Source: Selaginella moellendorffii (lineage: Eukaryota > Streptophyta > Lycopodiopsida > Selaginellales > Selaginellaceae). From it: a stretch of DNA of 64,000 bases. Positions 19,685 through 29,101 of the stretch are shown piece after piece; the stretch's first letter is position 1; every line of letters begins with the position of its first letter. The translations under genes were made by a program, and so were the position numbers. The stretch lies in NCBI RefSeq assembly GCF_000143415.4, contig NW_003314277.1:60127-124126 (forward strand). Reading direction: 5' to 3'. Below the pieces are notes generated by a model that was not told the origin of the DNA, ran no database searches, and saw only the letters and a program-made list of their open reading frames with translations.

Positions 19685-21379
19685 ATGCTCGAGCAAATAC
19701 CCTGCCGGCTCAATCATCTCAGGACTCTAGCCGCGCCCCCTCTCCGGATCTCGGATTGCGCAGCCTTGATCCAGCACTACGCGCGCACGAAATCGCTGCT
19801 CGAGGGCAAATGCTTCCACGAGGAACTCAAGAAATCCTTCGATCGCATCGATCCCTTCCTCTCCAATTTCCTCATCCTCATGTATGGCAACTGCGGCAGC
19901 GTCGCGGACGCGCGGTCGACATTCGAAAGTATCGAGCAGCGCAATGTCTTCTCCTGGAACATGCTCGTCACGGCATATGCCCGGAACGGGCATCTGTCCA
20001 CCGCGGAGATCATCCTCGAGAAATTCCCGGAGCACTGCTCGATCGCCATGAACACCACGATCACGGCGCATGCGAATTCCGGATCGCTCGATCGAGCCAA
20101 GAAACTGTTCCAGAAGATGCCAGTGGCGGATGTCGTCGCCTGGACAGCGCTCATCGCCGGACATACCATCGCTGGGCATCACGCGCAGTCGATCCAGCTC
20201 TTCCGGGCGATGTGCCTCGGCGGCGTCATGCCCGATCGCGTGGCGCTCATCAGCATTCTCGAGGCCTGCGATTGCCTCCGCGACGCGAGATCGATCCACT
20301 CTATCATCCTGGAAGCTGGGCTGATCGGAGATCCCCAGATTTGCAGCGCTCTCCTCACGGCCTATGGCAGGAACCGGCGGCTGGAGCTCGCGACATCCAT
20401 CTTCCACGCGATGAAGCGCAGAGAATTGGTATCCTGGAACGCGATGATCTCGGCAGCTGCCAAGAATGGAGATCTTACTCTCGCAAGAGATCTCTTCTCG
20501 AGAATGCCCGAACGTGATGTGATCTCCTGGACAGCGCTCTTCGCCGAGGTCGCGCAAACCGGGGAGCTCGATCAAGCAAAGCATCTGTTTGATCGAATCC
20601 CGGAGCGCAACGACATCGCCTGGAACGCGATGATCGCAGCGTATGCCCAGAACGGGCATGGAGAGGAGGCGCTGGAGATCTTCCGGACGATGGATCTCGA
20701 GGGCGTCTTCCCAAACAGGGCGACATTCGTGAGCACTCTCGACGCGTGCACCATCTCCAAATCCTCTGCCAAGATGGGACGCTTCCTTCTCGCGGAGCTG
20801 CGCTGCCTTGGATACCATGGCGGCGACATCCGCCTGGACACCGCGCGGATCAATCTCCTCGGCAAGATCGGGAGCTTGGCCGCCGCGGTGGAGATCTTCG
20901 CGGGAGTGATCGACAAGAACGATATCTGCTGGAACTCGATGATCGCGGCGTATGCCACGAACGGGCATATCGAGGAGGCTATGGCGTCTCTCTCCGCCAT
21001 GACTCTCGACGGCTTCCACCCCAACGAGATCACCTTCCGGATCGTTCTTGGGGCGCTCAGCCACGCCGGGCTGATGGATCCGAGCTGGGATCTCTTCGTC
21101 TCCTCCGCCAGGGATTACTCGATCCGCCCGGCGATGGAGCACTATGTTTGCATCGTGGATCTCCTGGCCCGCGTTGGAAGGCTGAGCGAGGCGCGAGATC
21201 TCATCGCGAGAATGCCATTTCATCCGGATCCAGTGGCCTGGACGGCGCTGCTCGGGGCTTGCAAGCTCCAGGAGGAGCGGGATCTGGGCGAGTTTGCCGC
21301 GGCGATGCTCGTGCAGCTGAACTCTGAGAACGATTCGCCCTACGTCGTCCTCTCGCATCTCTACTCGAAAGATGGATGA
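19685..21379 (+). CDS. Intronless PLS-class PPR protein B
   Basis: 564 residues. A short N-terminal segment (MLEQIPCRLNHLRTLAAPPL) could act as an organelle presequence. PPR repeats run from about residue 25 with blocks such as NVFSWNMLVTAYARNGH, DVVAWTALIAGHTIAGHH, DVISWTALFAEVAQTG and DIAWNAMIAAYAQNGHG. The C-terminus ends within E1 (SPYVVLSHLYSKDG), without DYW. The stop codon overlaps by four bases (atga) an upstream in-frame ATG of PPR-C. A long open frame on the opposite strand is a shadow caused by biased GC-rich codons. Confidence 0.9.
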   Translation: MLEQIPCRLNHLRTLAAPPLRISDCAALIQHYARTKSLLEGKCFHEELKKSFDRIDPFLSNFLILMYGNCGSVADARSTFESIEQRNVFSWNMLVTAYARNGHLSTAEIILEKFPEHCSIAMNTTITAHANSGSLDRAKKLFQKMPVADVVAWTALIAGHTIAGHHAQSIQLFRAMCLGGVMPDRVALISILEACDCLRDARSIHSIILEAGLIGDPQICSALLTAYGRNRRLELATSIFHAMKRRELVSWNAMISAAAKNGDLTLARDLFSRMPERDVISWTALFAEVAQTGELDQAKHLFDRIPERNDIAWNAMIAAYAQNGHGEEALEIFRTMDLEGVFPNRATFVSTLDACTISKSSAKMGRFLLAELRCLGYHGGDIRLDTARINLLGKIGSLAAAVEIFAGVIDKNDICWNSMIAAYATNGHIEEAMASLSAMTLDGFHPNEITFRIVLGALSHAGLMDPSWDLFVSSARDYSIRPAMEHYVCIVDLLARVGRLSEARDLIARMPFHPDPVAWTALLGACKLQEERDLGEFAAAMLVQLNSENDSPYVVLSHLYSKDG

Positions 21380-21423
21380 TCGAATCTTTCGCGGGAACTT
21401 GGGAGAACCCTAAATTTTGGGCG

Positions 21424-23160
21424 ATGCGATGGCGCCATTTACAAATCCGGGGCTTCTACACCGCCGAGTACATTGGCAAGAAGAAGAAGCTCGAGACCAA
21501 GTCACTGGCTGCCGGATGCCTGGATTTCCTCGCTCAGTCGCTCACCAAGATCCAGCCCTCGCGGATTTCCGCCAGCAAGGAGCAGCGATCATGGCAGGAC
21601 GCTTGCGCGGACAGCCCCGACGATCAATTTGCCGAGGACGACGAGGAACCCAGGCCGGCGATCCCCGTGATTGTGAAAGAATGCTGGGATCCACAGCTCC
21701 GGGCGTCCGTGGATCAGATCCTCCACCTCAAGATGCGCGCCCATCCCTCGAGCTACTTCCACGCGATCCGGGATTGCACGAGCAAGAAAGCCCTGCTCGA
21801 GGGGACGATGCTCCACGCCCATCTGTGCAAGGGAGGATTCAAGCCCAACACTGTTCTAGGGAATCTCTTGATCCAGATGTACGGCGTGTGTGGCCGTGTC
21901 GACGACGCCAGGGCAGTGTACGACACCCTCGAGTTTCGCAACGTCTTCTCCTCCAACATTATGATCGCGGCATATGCCCATAATGGGCATTTGCAGGACG
22001 CCGTGGATGTATTCCAGTCTTCGCGGGCTACCAATGTGGTGACGTGGAACACCATCGTCGCGGCATATGCCCAGAATGGCGGGCTTGAGGAGGCCGCGGC
22101 ATTGTTTGAGAGGACGCCGGATCGTAACGTGGTGTCATGGAATAACATGATATCCGCATATGCCCACTCTGGGCATCGTGGCGATGCCATTTTTCTTTTC
22201 CGGAAGATGGACCTCGAGGGCGTGGCGCCAAACCGGGTGACGTTTCTACATGCCCTAGATTCCTGTTCCAGTGTGAGCGAGGGTCTCTGCGTCCACGGAG
22301 AGATGCTCCAGTCGAGCGTAGAATTCGACGTAGCCGTAGGTACTGGGCTGGTGATAATGTACGGCAGATGTGGGTACGCCGGAGCTGCCAGATTCGTCTT
22401 CGACCGGCTCGGATCCTCCGACGTGGTGATGTGGACGGCCATGATCGTCGCGTACGCGCAGGCCGGTGACACGTTGGACGCCAGGTCGGTGTTTGACCGG
22501 ATGCCAGCGCGGAGCTCCGTGACGTGGAATGCCATGGTGGCGGCCTATGCCTTTAATGCCAACGCCACGTCGGCGCTCGCGGTCTTCAAGCTCATGGACC
22601 TCGAGGGCGTCCCGGCCACGAAGATCAGCTTTATCTGCGCGCTCGACGCCTGTTCCAGCGGCTCTTTGCTCGCGGCGGGGAAGACGATCCACGCCAATGC
22701 GATCGACAGCGATCTGGGCGACGATCTGCCGGTGGCGAATGCGATCATCAATATGTACGCGAGATGCCGCGACCTGGAGCGAGCCAAGCAGAAGTTTTCC
22801 TCCATGCCCAAGAAGAATCTGGTGTCTTGGAGCGCGATGGTTTCGGCGTATGCGCACTGCGGGCATTCGCGGGAAGGATTCGAGACGTTCCAGGCGATGC
22901 AGCTGGAAGGATTGAGGGCGACGGAGGTGACGCTGTGTAGCGTTCTTGCGGCAGCGAGCAGTGCCAGCAAGTTCCTAGATGGGGTGACGTATTTCCTGAC
23001 AGTTCCTGAGGACTATGGCTTCCAGCGGATCATGGATCACTACGTTTCCGTGGCGGACATGCTCGCCAGATCCGGCGTGCTCGATCACGGGCTCGCCAGC
23101 GCCAAGAACGACGTGGATTGTTTGCTTGCGGAGCACAGGCCGCTCGAGATACCATCGTGA
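21424..23160 (+). CDS. Intronless PLS-class PPR protein C
   Basis: The frame is open from an ATG at 21376 that overlaps the stop of PPR-B. I prefer the ATG at 21424, giving 578 residues, because it removes a stretch unlike a presequence and leaves MRWRHLQIRGFYTAEYIGKK, which looks like an organelle signal. An acidic linker follows (SPDDQFAEDDEEPRP). The PPR array starts near residue 110, with NVFSSNIMIAAYAHNGH, NVVTWNTIVAAYAQNGG, NVVSWNNMISAYAHSGH and NLVSWSAMVSAYAHCGH. The C-terminus stops before any E motif. Only 44 bp separate it from PPR-B, so its promoter lies within PPR-B or the two are co-transcribed. Confidence 0.88.
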   Translation: MRWRHLQIRGFYTAEYIGKKKKLETKSLAAGCLDFLAQSLTKIQPSRISASKEQRSWQDACADSPDDQFAEDDEEPRPAIPVIVKECWDPQLRASVDQILHLKMRAHPSSYFHAIRDCTSKKALLEGTMLHAHLCKGGFKPNTVLGNLLIQMYGVCGRVDDARAVYDTLEFRNVFSSNIMIAAYAHNGHLQDAVDVFQSSRATNVVTWNTIVAAYAQNGGLEEAAALFERTPDRNVVSWNNMISAYAHSGHRGDAIFLFRKMDLEGVAPNRVTFLHALDSCSSVSEGLCVHGEMLQSSVEFDVAVGTGLVIMYGRCGYAGAARFVFDRLGSSDVVMWTAMIVAYAQAGDTLDARSVFDRMPARSSVTWNAMVAAYAFNANATSALAVFKLMDLEGVPATKISFICALDACSSGSLLAAGKTIHANAIDSDLGDDLPVANAIINMYARCRDLERAKQKFSSMPKKNLVSWSAMVSAYAHCGHSREGFETFQAMQLEGLRATEVTLCSVLAAASSASKFLDGVTYFLTVPEDYGFQRIMDHYVSVADMLARSGVLDHGLASAKNDVDCLLAEHRPLEIPS

Positions 23161-25059
23161 AGCTCGCTGATGCTGTTTCTCAAGGATAGATCTCAAGTAT
23201 CTAAGTTATCTAGTTTGGTGAGGCCTGGCACGCCCAAGGAGGACTCTTTGGCAAGCCTGGATATGTTGTCCATCAAAGATAAGAACATCGGAAACCTCTC
23301 GTCGGGAACCCCGCAAGCCATGGCAGCCTCAGTGAGAGTGGTGATCGGGCGTGGGACAAGCTCCGGTGATGGTCATCCGCGAGAAGAGCTGCTGGATGTA
23401 TCAAGAAGGGACATCGATATCAAGAATGCCAGGGAACGTTGTAGCATTTGCCCCGCACGGGCATTTCTTCAGGGCTCTTGCTTTGCCTCGCCACCTATTG
23501 TTTTGATGGGATGGCGAACACGATGGCACTCTTGGCCACTGGCCACTGGTCGTGATTTGGTACATGCAATGGGGGCCTACGAGTGTCAAGGGCAGAGTGG
23601 GTGGGCATCTAACAAATTGCCTGGCTTGGGTATTTTGTGTGCCGTCACGATCGAGCGAGAGAAACGGTGTATAGCAAACAAGGTATGGCGCTTGTGAAGA
23701 TATGGCGGCAGCTGCTGGCTATGGAAAAGGACGATCATCCTCCTACATGCTCCTTGCAACAAGCAGAGCTTGCAAGCCCAGCAAGCTCAAGAGTGGCGAG
23801 GAGCATTTCCCAGACGATGAACTCAACCGCTTTTGTCTGGCGGCACTGCAACAGGGCACAAGTAAGCTCGCTTTTAACTTTTTTCTGGTTTTTGCTTCCG
23901 AACTGACTGGCTGTTTGCTTTTCTTTTTAAGTTTGCTAGACCCGACCCCCCGGACTCGAGGACTGACTTGGCTGTGGTCGGCTAAGCGGAGATCATCCGC
24001 CAGAGGACGATGGGTAAGTCGAGTCTCTGGTTGTTCTTGAAGTGATTTTGGATTGGTTTTTGTAGTGGAGTGGAGCAATTGCTTGACTGCTGAAGAAGAT
24101 GACCAAACTTATGGTAAGCTGTTCTTCCGTTCCTTAACGGGCTGGCCCTCACGGTTAAGTTAATCGGACCATCTGTGGCCGTGGATCGAGAAATGTTGCA
24201 GTACTTCCAGTCGCTGAGGATTCTTGTGATCCCTTCAACGTCCTCCTGCCTTCTTCTCTGTGATCTCCACTGTTCGCTGCCTCTCTTCCAGCGAGTCAAC
24301 CAGGACGACTTGCAGCTCCTTCGCAATTTCATGATAGACGTGGAGTTACAAGAATCTTGCCTGATCAACAGCGTCTGGTGCAGCAAGAAGATCCAACTAC
24401 ACCAGTGCTTATGAGGCGAAATCTTCTTGATGCTGAAGAAGATGACGGTAAGCTATTTGTGCTCCTTTTGTGGCTTTTAGTGCTCCAGCGAGGAACACCT
24501 ACGCACTGCAACTGTCGCTGGGGATTCTCGGTAATGTAAGCATGCTTTGCGTTTCTCTCTTTTTGCCAGCTTCCATGTTCCAGTTTCAAGCAAGAGAAGC
24601 AGTATATGGCCCTTGGTGATCACTTGGACTCACAACTCTACCTCGAAGGCTTTAAGCTCTACCTCTCTACTGCAGCATCCATCAGTGATTATCCAAGGAT
24701 TACAGGTCTTTTGCTCGTGGATCTCAAGCTGTGAGATGCAGGTTTTGTATTCCATTTTGAAGTAAGACACATGCTAGCGGCATCTGGCCTTCATCCAACA
24801 AACAAGTCCTTGACCCGCTGGATGCTTATCTTGTGTTACGTTTTCCTGTCTCCACGCTTAACACTTGCTTGTAAAGGTTGCGTTGCCGGTGGTGGTCGTT
24901 CTGTTCTTTCCATCACGGGCTGCATGGAAGCTCCTCTACAAGGTGGCGACAATCCATGCAACGAGTAAGAGGGTGTAAGTAGCTTGCCGGGAAGAGGTGA
25001 CTGGGAGATCATCGTTCCTGAGCGAGGAAAGCGAGGAGAGCTGGCTAGCTTGGAAGAAG
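23161..25059. other. Decayed DNA with a possible small unassigned multi-exon gene (about 23702-24414)
   Basis: An open frame from the ATG at 23702 (MAAAAGYGKGRSSSYMLLAT...) ends near a donor at 23872. Further short open pieces with splice-like ends include TAEEDDQTYG near 24085-24113 and the frame LFQRVNQDDLQLLRNFM near 24290-24400. The string gctgaagaagatgac occurs twice (24088 and 24431), both before gtaagc. I cannot assemble a convincing protein and recognise no family. 24880-24990 is repeated at 27370-27460. A PPR-like nucleotide motif (tttgccccgcacgggcat) near 23447 may be a PPR relic. Confidence 0.35.
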
Positions 25060-25160
25060 ATAGGCTCGCCTTGGTGATCACCGAATTTTTTGCCAAGGCT
25101 CCTATGATCAAAGGTCATCCGTTCAAGATTTCACAACAAGAACAATCTTTGTATTAGCTA
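25060..25160 (+). pseudogene. 3' fragment of an ELIP gene
   Basis: The frame reads LALVITEFFAKAP, matching the ELIP C-terminus LALVITEFFTKIP found in the intact copies; the shared DNA includes ttggtgatcaccgaattttt. Past this point it diverges (MIKGHPFKISQQ) and stops. No other ELIP part is present upstream, so this is a dead fragment. Confidence 0.7.
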
Positions 25161-25288
25161 TACATACTACTGGTGAGTTTGCAGTTTCCTCTCGCTGGGT
25201 GATATCATCCAAAATTACCACTGCGGATGCCCTCTGGAGCTCACCACCTCTCGTGCTTCATCACTGCGTGAGAACAATGCGCCTTTGA

Positions 25289-25556
25289 CTATGTTACAAC
25301 GGAGTTGACAAAGGTCCTTTGGGCTTGATAAATGTCACGAGAGAGCTGTTTCACCGTCCCCAAGCTCCAGTTGAGCACGCGATCCCCGAAGAGCGTCCTT
25401 GCCATCCCCGAAACGAGATCTTTGTCGCCATCACCGGCCTTCGCATTTTCCGTGAGTGGAAACCTCAGCATCGTGGAGGACTGAGGCGAATACGTAGCTT
25501 CTCCAACAATGAGCTTGCATGCCTTCGTGAACGTAGGACTACACCTCTTGAAAGCA
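25289..25556 (-). pseudogene. C-terminal fragment of the unknown 359-residue gene, inverted
   Basis: On the minus strand the frame contains KLIVGEATY, then LRFPLTENAK and KDLVSGMARTLFGDRVLNWS. This lines up with LLLVGAIVC, LSFPVARKVS and KLLVSGLLRMFFGNRVLHWT in the intact copy immediately to the right. Only about the last 90 residues exist and the frame is closed upstream by a stop. The fragment is considerably diverged, so it is older than copies 2 and 3. It points away from copy 1. Confidence 0.7.
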
Positions 25557-25596
25557 CCTCTCGTTGAGATTCCTGGCAGCCACTGTGGGTCATTCT

Positions 25597-26676
25597 ATGG
25601 AGTCGCACGCCAGCAGTGTGTTTAGCCTGGAGCAGCCGCTGGTCCAGGTAGAGCAAGGCAGGGTCAAGAAATTCGGTGGCGATGGCGCCCTCGTGAGCGA
25701 AGAGGTGTCACAGTTCCTCCTGGGTGAGCTTCTCTTCGAGATCCAAAGGCACGGCAGCGCTTACGGCAGTCTCAAAGGAACTAGGCGGGCATGGCTACTC
25801 ACGGCTTTGCTCTCTAACTTGCTCACGCGGTTCTCTCCAAAGCCCGGAGAGCTCATCGAGGGCGAGCCACCGAAATACAAGGCCAGGGCCACCTCCGCTC
25901 GCTGCGAGCAGCAGCTTAACGGCGTGATGAATTGCTACACTTACGATTTCAAGCTGGACAAGAGTCTTCCCAGCGCTGTTCTTGTGGTGGTGCAAGGCGG
26001 CCGTGACGAATCCAAGTGGCCCGACTGCATGTACCAGGCACTGAGCCAGGCCGGCATGGCGGCAGCGATCAGGAACTCGTCGGCAAACAGGCTGAGGAAA
26101 GTCCACTGCCTGGTGCTCGGCGATGGTTGGTGGGGCTGTGCCGAGATCCATCCTCTGGGCTACGTGATGGTCAAGCCCGGAAGCAGGATCTCGAGCAGCA
26201 GCGTCGAGGAATTCAGATGCCAGCTTGAATCCAAAGGGACGATCAAAAGCGGTAGTGCCAAGCTCCTCTCGAAGAGCTTCCAGCGCTATCCAGACAAGAA
26301 GAGCTTGTTGGTGGAGCTGGAGGAACGAGTGAGGCTGCGAACCGAGGAGGCGGCCAGAGCACTCAACGCCAGGCTCGTTTTCGACAAGATTGTGCACAGC
26401 GAGGAGATAGAACGCAGCTTCTCGCCCGTGATTGAGAAGAGAAGACTGCTGCTCGTAGGAGCGATTGTTTGTGACAGTATGGTCTACGAGAGCAGCATTC
26501 TGAGCTTCCCGGTGGCGCGCAAGGTAAGCGCCAATAACAAGCTTCTTGTTTCGGGTCTCCTCCGGATGTTTTTCGGTAACCGGGTGCTGCACTGGACGCT
26601 CCCGGGGATCCAGAGACTGGTTGCCACACGCGACAAGGAGCTCGAGGAGAAAGTGGATGCTGTGCTAATGCCATAG
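25597..26676 (+). CDS. Unknown 359-residue protein, copy 1 (intact, intronless)
   Basis: I do not recognise this protein. It is intact here and at 61597-62676, broken at 39105-40079, and fragmentary at 25289-25556. The ATG at 25597 is chosen because the same start and first residues (MESHASSVFSLEQPLV versus MEPHPSSVLSLEQPLV) occur in copy 3. Visible traits are a helical N-terminal part (EVSQFLLGELLFEIQRHGSA, RAWLLTALLSNLL) and a hydrophobic beta-type stretch (PSAVLVVVQGGRDESKWPD). A glycine/tryptophan turn (LVLGDGWWGCAEIHPLGYVM) is followed by a charged helical C-terminal third. No signal peptide, transmembrane helix or catalytic motif stands out. An ELIP remnant lies upstream on the same strand, as with copies 2 and 3. 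Confidence 0.75.
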   Translation: MESHASSVFSLEQPLVQVEQGRVKKFGGDGALVSEEVSQFLLGELLFEIQRHGSAYGSLKGTRRAWLLTALLSNLLTRFSPKPGELIEGEPPKYKARATSARCEQQLNGVMNCYTYDFKLDKSLPSAVLVVVQGGRDESKWPDCMYQALSQAGMAAAIRNSSANRLRKVHCLVLGDGWWGCAEIHPLGYVMVKPGSRISSSSVEEFRCQLESKGTIKSGSAKLLSKSFQRYPDKKSLLVELEERVRLRTEEAARALNARLVFDKIVHSEEIERSFSPVIEKRRLLLVGAIVCDSMVYESSILSFPVARKVSANNKLLVSGLLRMFFGNRVLHWTLPGIQRLVATRDKELEEKVDAVLMP

Positions 26677-29040
26677 CCTTTGAGAACATCTCAAGTATAG
26701 TTACATAGTGTCGTGCTGTCATCCAGCCGAGGATCAATAGCCATGGAACAATGGAAGGAAGTTTGAGATCTTTAGGACGGTTTTCGTGTTGCAAGTGCAA
26801 ACTCTTCGCTTCTAGCTTAGTACCCATGGCAACGGCATATTCTTACGAGGCACAGATGCGTGGTTAACTCTTTTGCGGCTTCAGCGCGGGGCGTTGTTTC
26901 AAGTCCTACAACTCCAACGTGAGCAATCTTTGCATTCCTTTCGGTGTGTGTGGATGCATGCTTCCAAATCTAGCACACTGCTTCCCACTAACTGTAAGTC
27001 TAGTTCGTTTCTTTTTCCGTTTCTCATATCTCCTCGCTTAACTCTTACTTGTATAGAGCAGAGCATGGATTGCCGGAGCTGGGCCGTCCTGTTCTTATCG
27101 GCCAGATAAACAGTGAACTCTTTTATGGTTGGTGTCGTCTCAAGTCCTACAACTCAAATTGAGTTTGCATTTTTTGTTGGTGGATCACAGGCTATGAGAA
27201 TTCCATTTTCAAACAAAATACATACCAGTGGTGTCTTGCCTTTCATTCCATAAACCAGTCCGTGAGGGGCCAAGAACCTGCTGAATGCTTATGGACAATA
27301 TTCCTTGGCTCAGTCGACAGACAGACTCCATCAAAGTGTAAGTCTATCTTTTAGGTTGCATTGCCAGAGCGCGCAAGTGGTTGTCGTTCTGTTCTTTACA
27401 TCACGGGTTGCCTGCAAGCCCCTCTACAAGGCGACAGTCCATGCAACGAGCAAGAGGTGGAAGTAGCTTGCCGAGAAAAGGTGGAAGGCGAGCAGCCACA
27501 TCGTGACTGGAAGATAATCCACAGAGGAAAGAGCGGAGAGCTGACCAGCTTAGGTGAGCAGAATCCAATAAAGCTGGATAATGTAGACTCTTGAAGTCCG
27601 AATTGACAAGCAGCTGGACTCCAGATATCAGGTGCAGGTTATTTGGCTTTTCTAGAGGCAGCATCCATTCTACGGTGGTTACTCTATCAGCTTGGTACGC
27701 AGAAGCGTCTCATCTTTAGTCGGAATTGACAAGCATCTCGATTTCAATCCGGATGGAAGATATGAGACGCAGAATCCGATAGTGTTGTCAACCGGTACTT
27801 CTCTTGGAGCTTCAGCTTCATGAGACTTTAGGCTTGGCGGTTATCAGAGAAGGGCTTAGAGACGGGTGATTAAGAAGAAGGCTCTAGTTTTCACAGGCTG
27901 TGGAAAGCTTGCCAGTACTGGACAAGATGCTGCCGGAGTTGCGTCCAGCTTTACCGACGCGGTCTGATGCTCACGAATATGTCCATCATAAAGAATAACC
28001 ATCCAATGTATCAACTGCAAGGTAAGTTTCGTGGCGATGAAATCTTCATTGCGATCTTTACACTTCGAAACATCAACTGGTGCCTCTCGACGTCCATTAC
28101 AGAGCAGATGAGATTACAACGTGGTTACTTTGGTGCGCAGCGACAGCACTCAGGAGTTCCTGCAGGCGGACCACAGCTCAATTAAACCGTTCCTCGCTTT
28201 CCACAGCTGCTCGCAGAACACCTGGCCAATGAGGAAGAATATGGGATGGCTGAGCGAGTGGAAGCTGCTTGCTTGGAAGACGAGCAGCTGAACATTGTGC
28301 CCGAACGAGGAAAACGACGAGCAGAGGTTGCTATCTTCGAAGAAGCTCAAGCGGTGGAAAACGGCTGATTGCTCGGAAGTTGAAGTAGCTTCTCCACTGT
28401 TGCTGGTCCGCATTTGAAGAGCACAAGGAGGAGCAAGAAGAAGATCTTGAAGAGACGCAATGTTTGAAGCGACAGTTGAGAGTTTTCAGAGCCTCAACCA
28501 GTTCTTCTCGACGTCCAACATCTGATCTGGTGCTCAGGGAGGGCTGCTTTAAAAGTCGAAGCAGCTCGACTCTAATCAGGATGGTGATATCAGGTGCAGT
28601 TTTTGAGAGGCAACATCCATTCTACGGATCAGAAGCCTCTCAGATGCATCGCCACTTAAAACCAATCGTTCCCGAGCCTTAAGTTCTCGACGATGATAGC
28701 TCATTTCCAGCTGAAGAAGCGTCTGCGTAGTAACCATCGTAGAGATAGATGCTGCGTCTCAAATATCTTCCATCCGGATTGGAGTCGAGTTGCCAACTCC
28801 GACTTCGAAAGCTGGAGATAAGTGATAAGTGAAAAGGAAGGAAGCAAGCGTTTAGCGAGTAATAAAAGAAGATCTTGGGACTCACCATGTCCGTCGCCAT
28901 GGAGCGTCTCAACAAGAATTACTACGTTTTCACTCGGAAGAAATCACAACGATCTGAGGTGCCGCGATGAAGAAGAGGTTTACAAGCATTCTCATGCTTC
29001 GAGATTTTTCCACTGCGCTTACAATTCATGCGTTTGCAAG
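26677..29040. repeat. Dispersed repeat remnants shared with 24.9 kb and 12.7-13.2 kb
   Basis: 27370-27460 repeats 24890-24990 (shared strings gtcgttctgttctttacatca or variants, ctacaagg.gaca.tccatgcaacgag). 28640-29010 repeats 12740-13230 with one part inverted. Short frames such as EVEVACREKVEG near 27460 look coding but cannot be extended. No intact gene is seen. Confidence 0.5.
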
Positions 29041-29101
29041 GTACAAGGCATACGAAGAATTTTAGTTTTTGTATTGTCCAATACATTCGCAATGGAGGAC
29101 A

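Noticed and set aside
19727-21358. 543-codon open frame antisense to PPR-B
   Set aside because: It mirrors the PPR-B frame, uses GC-rich codons, has no recognisable domains and arises from codon bias on the opposite strand.
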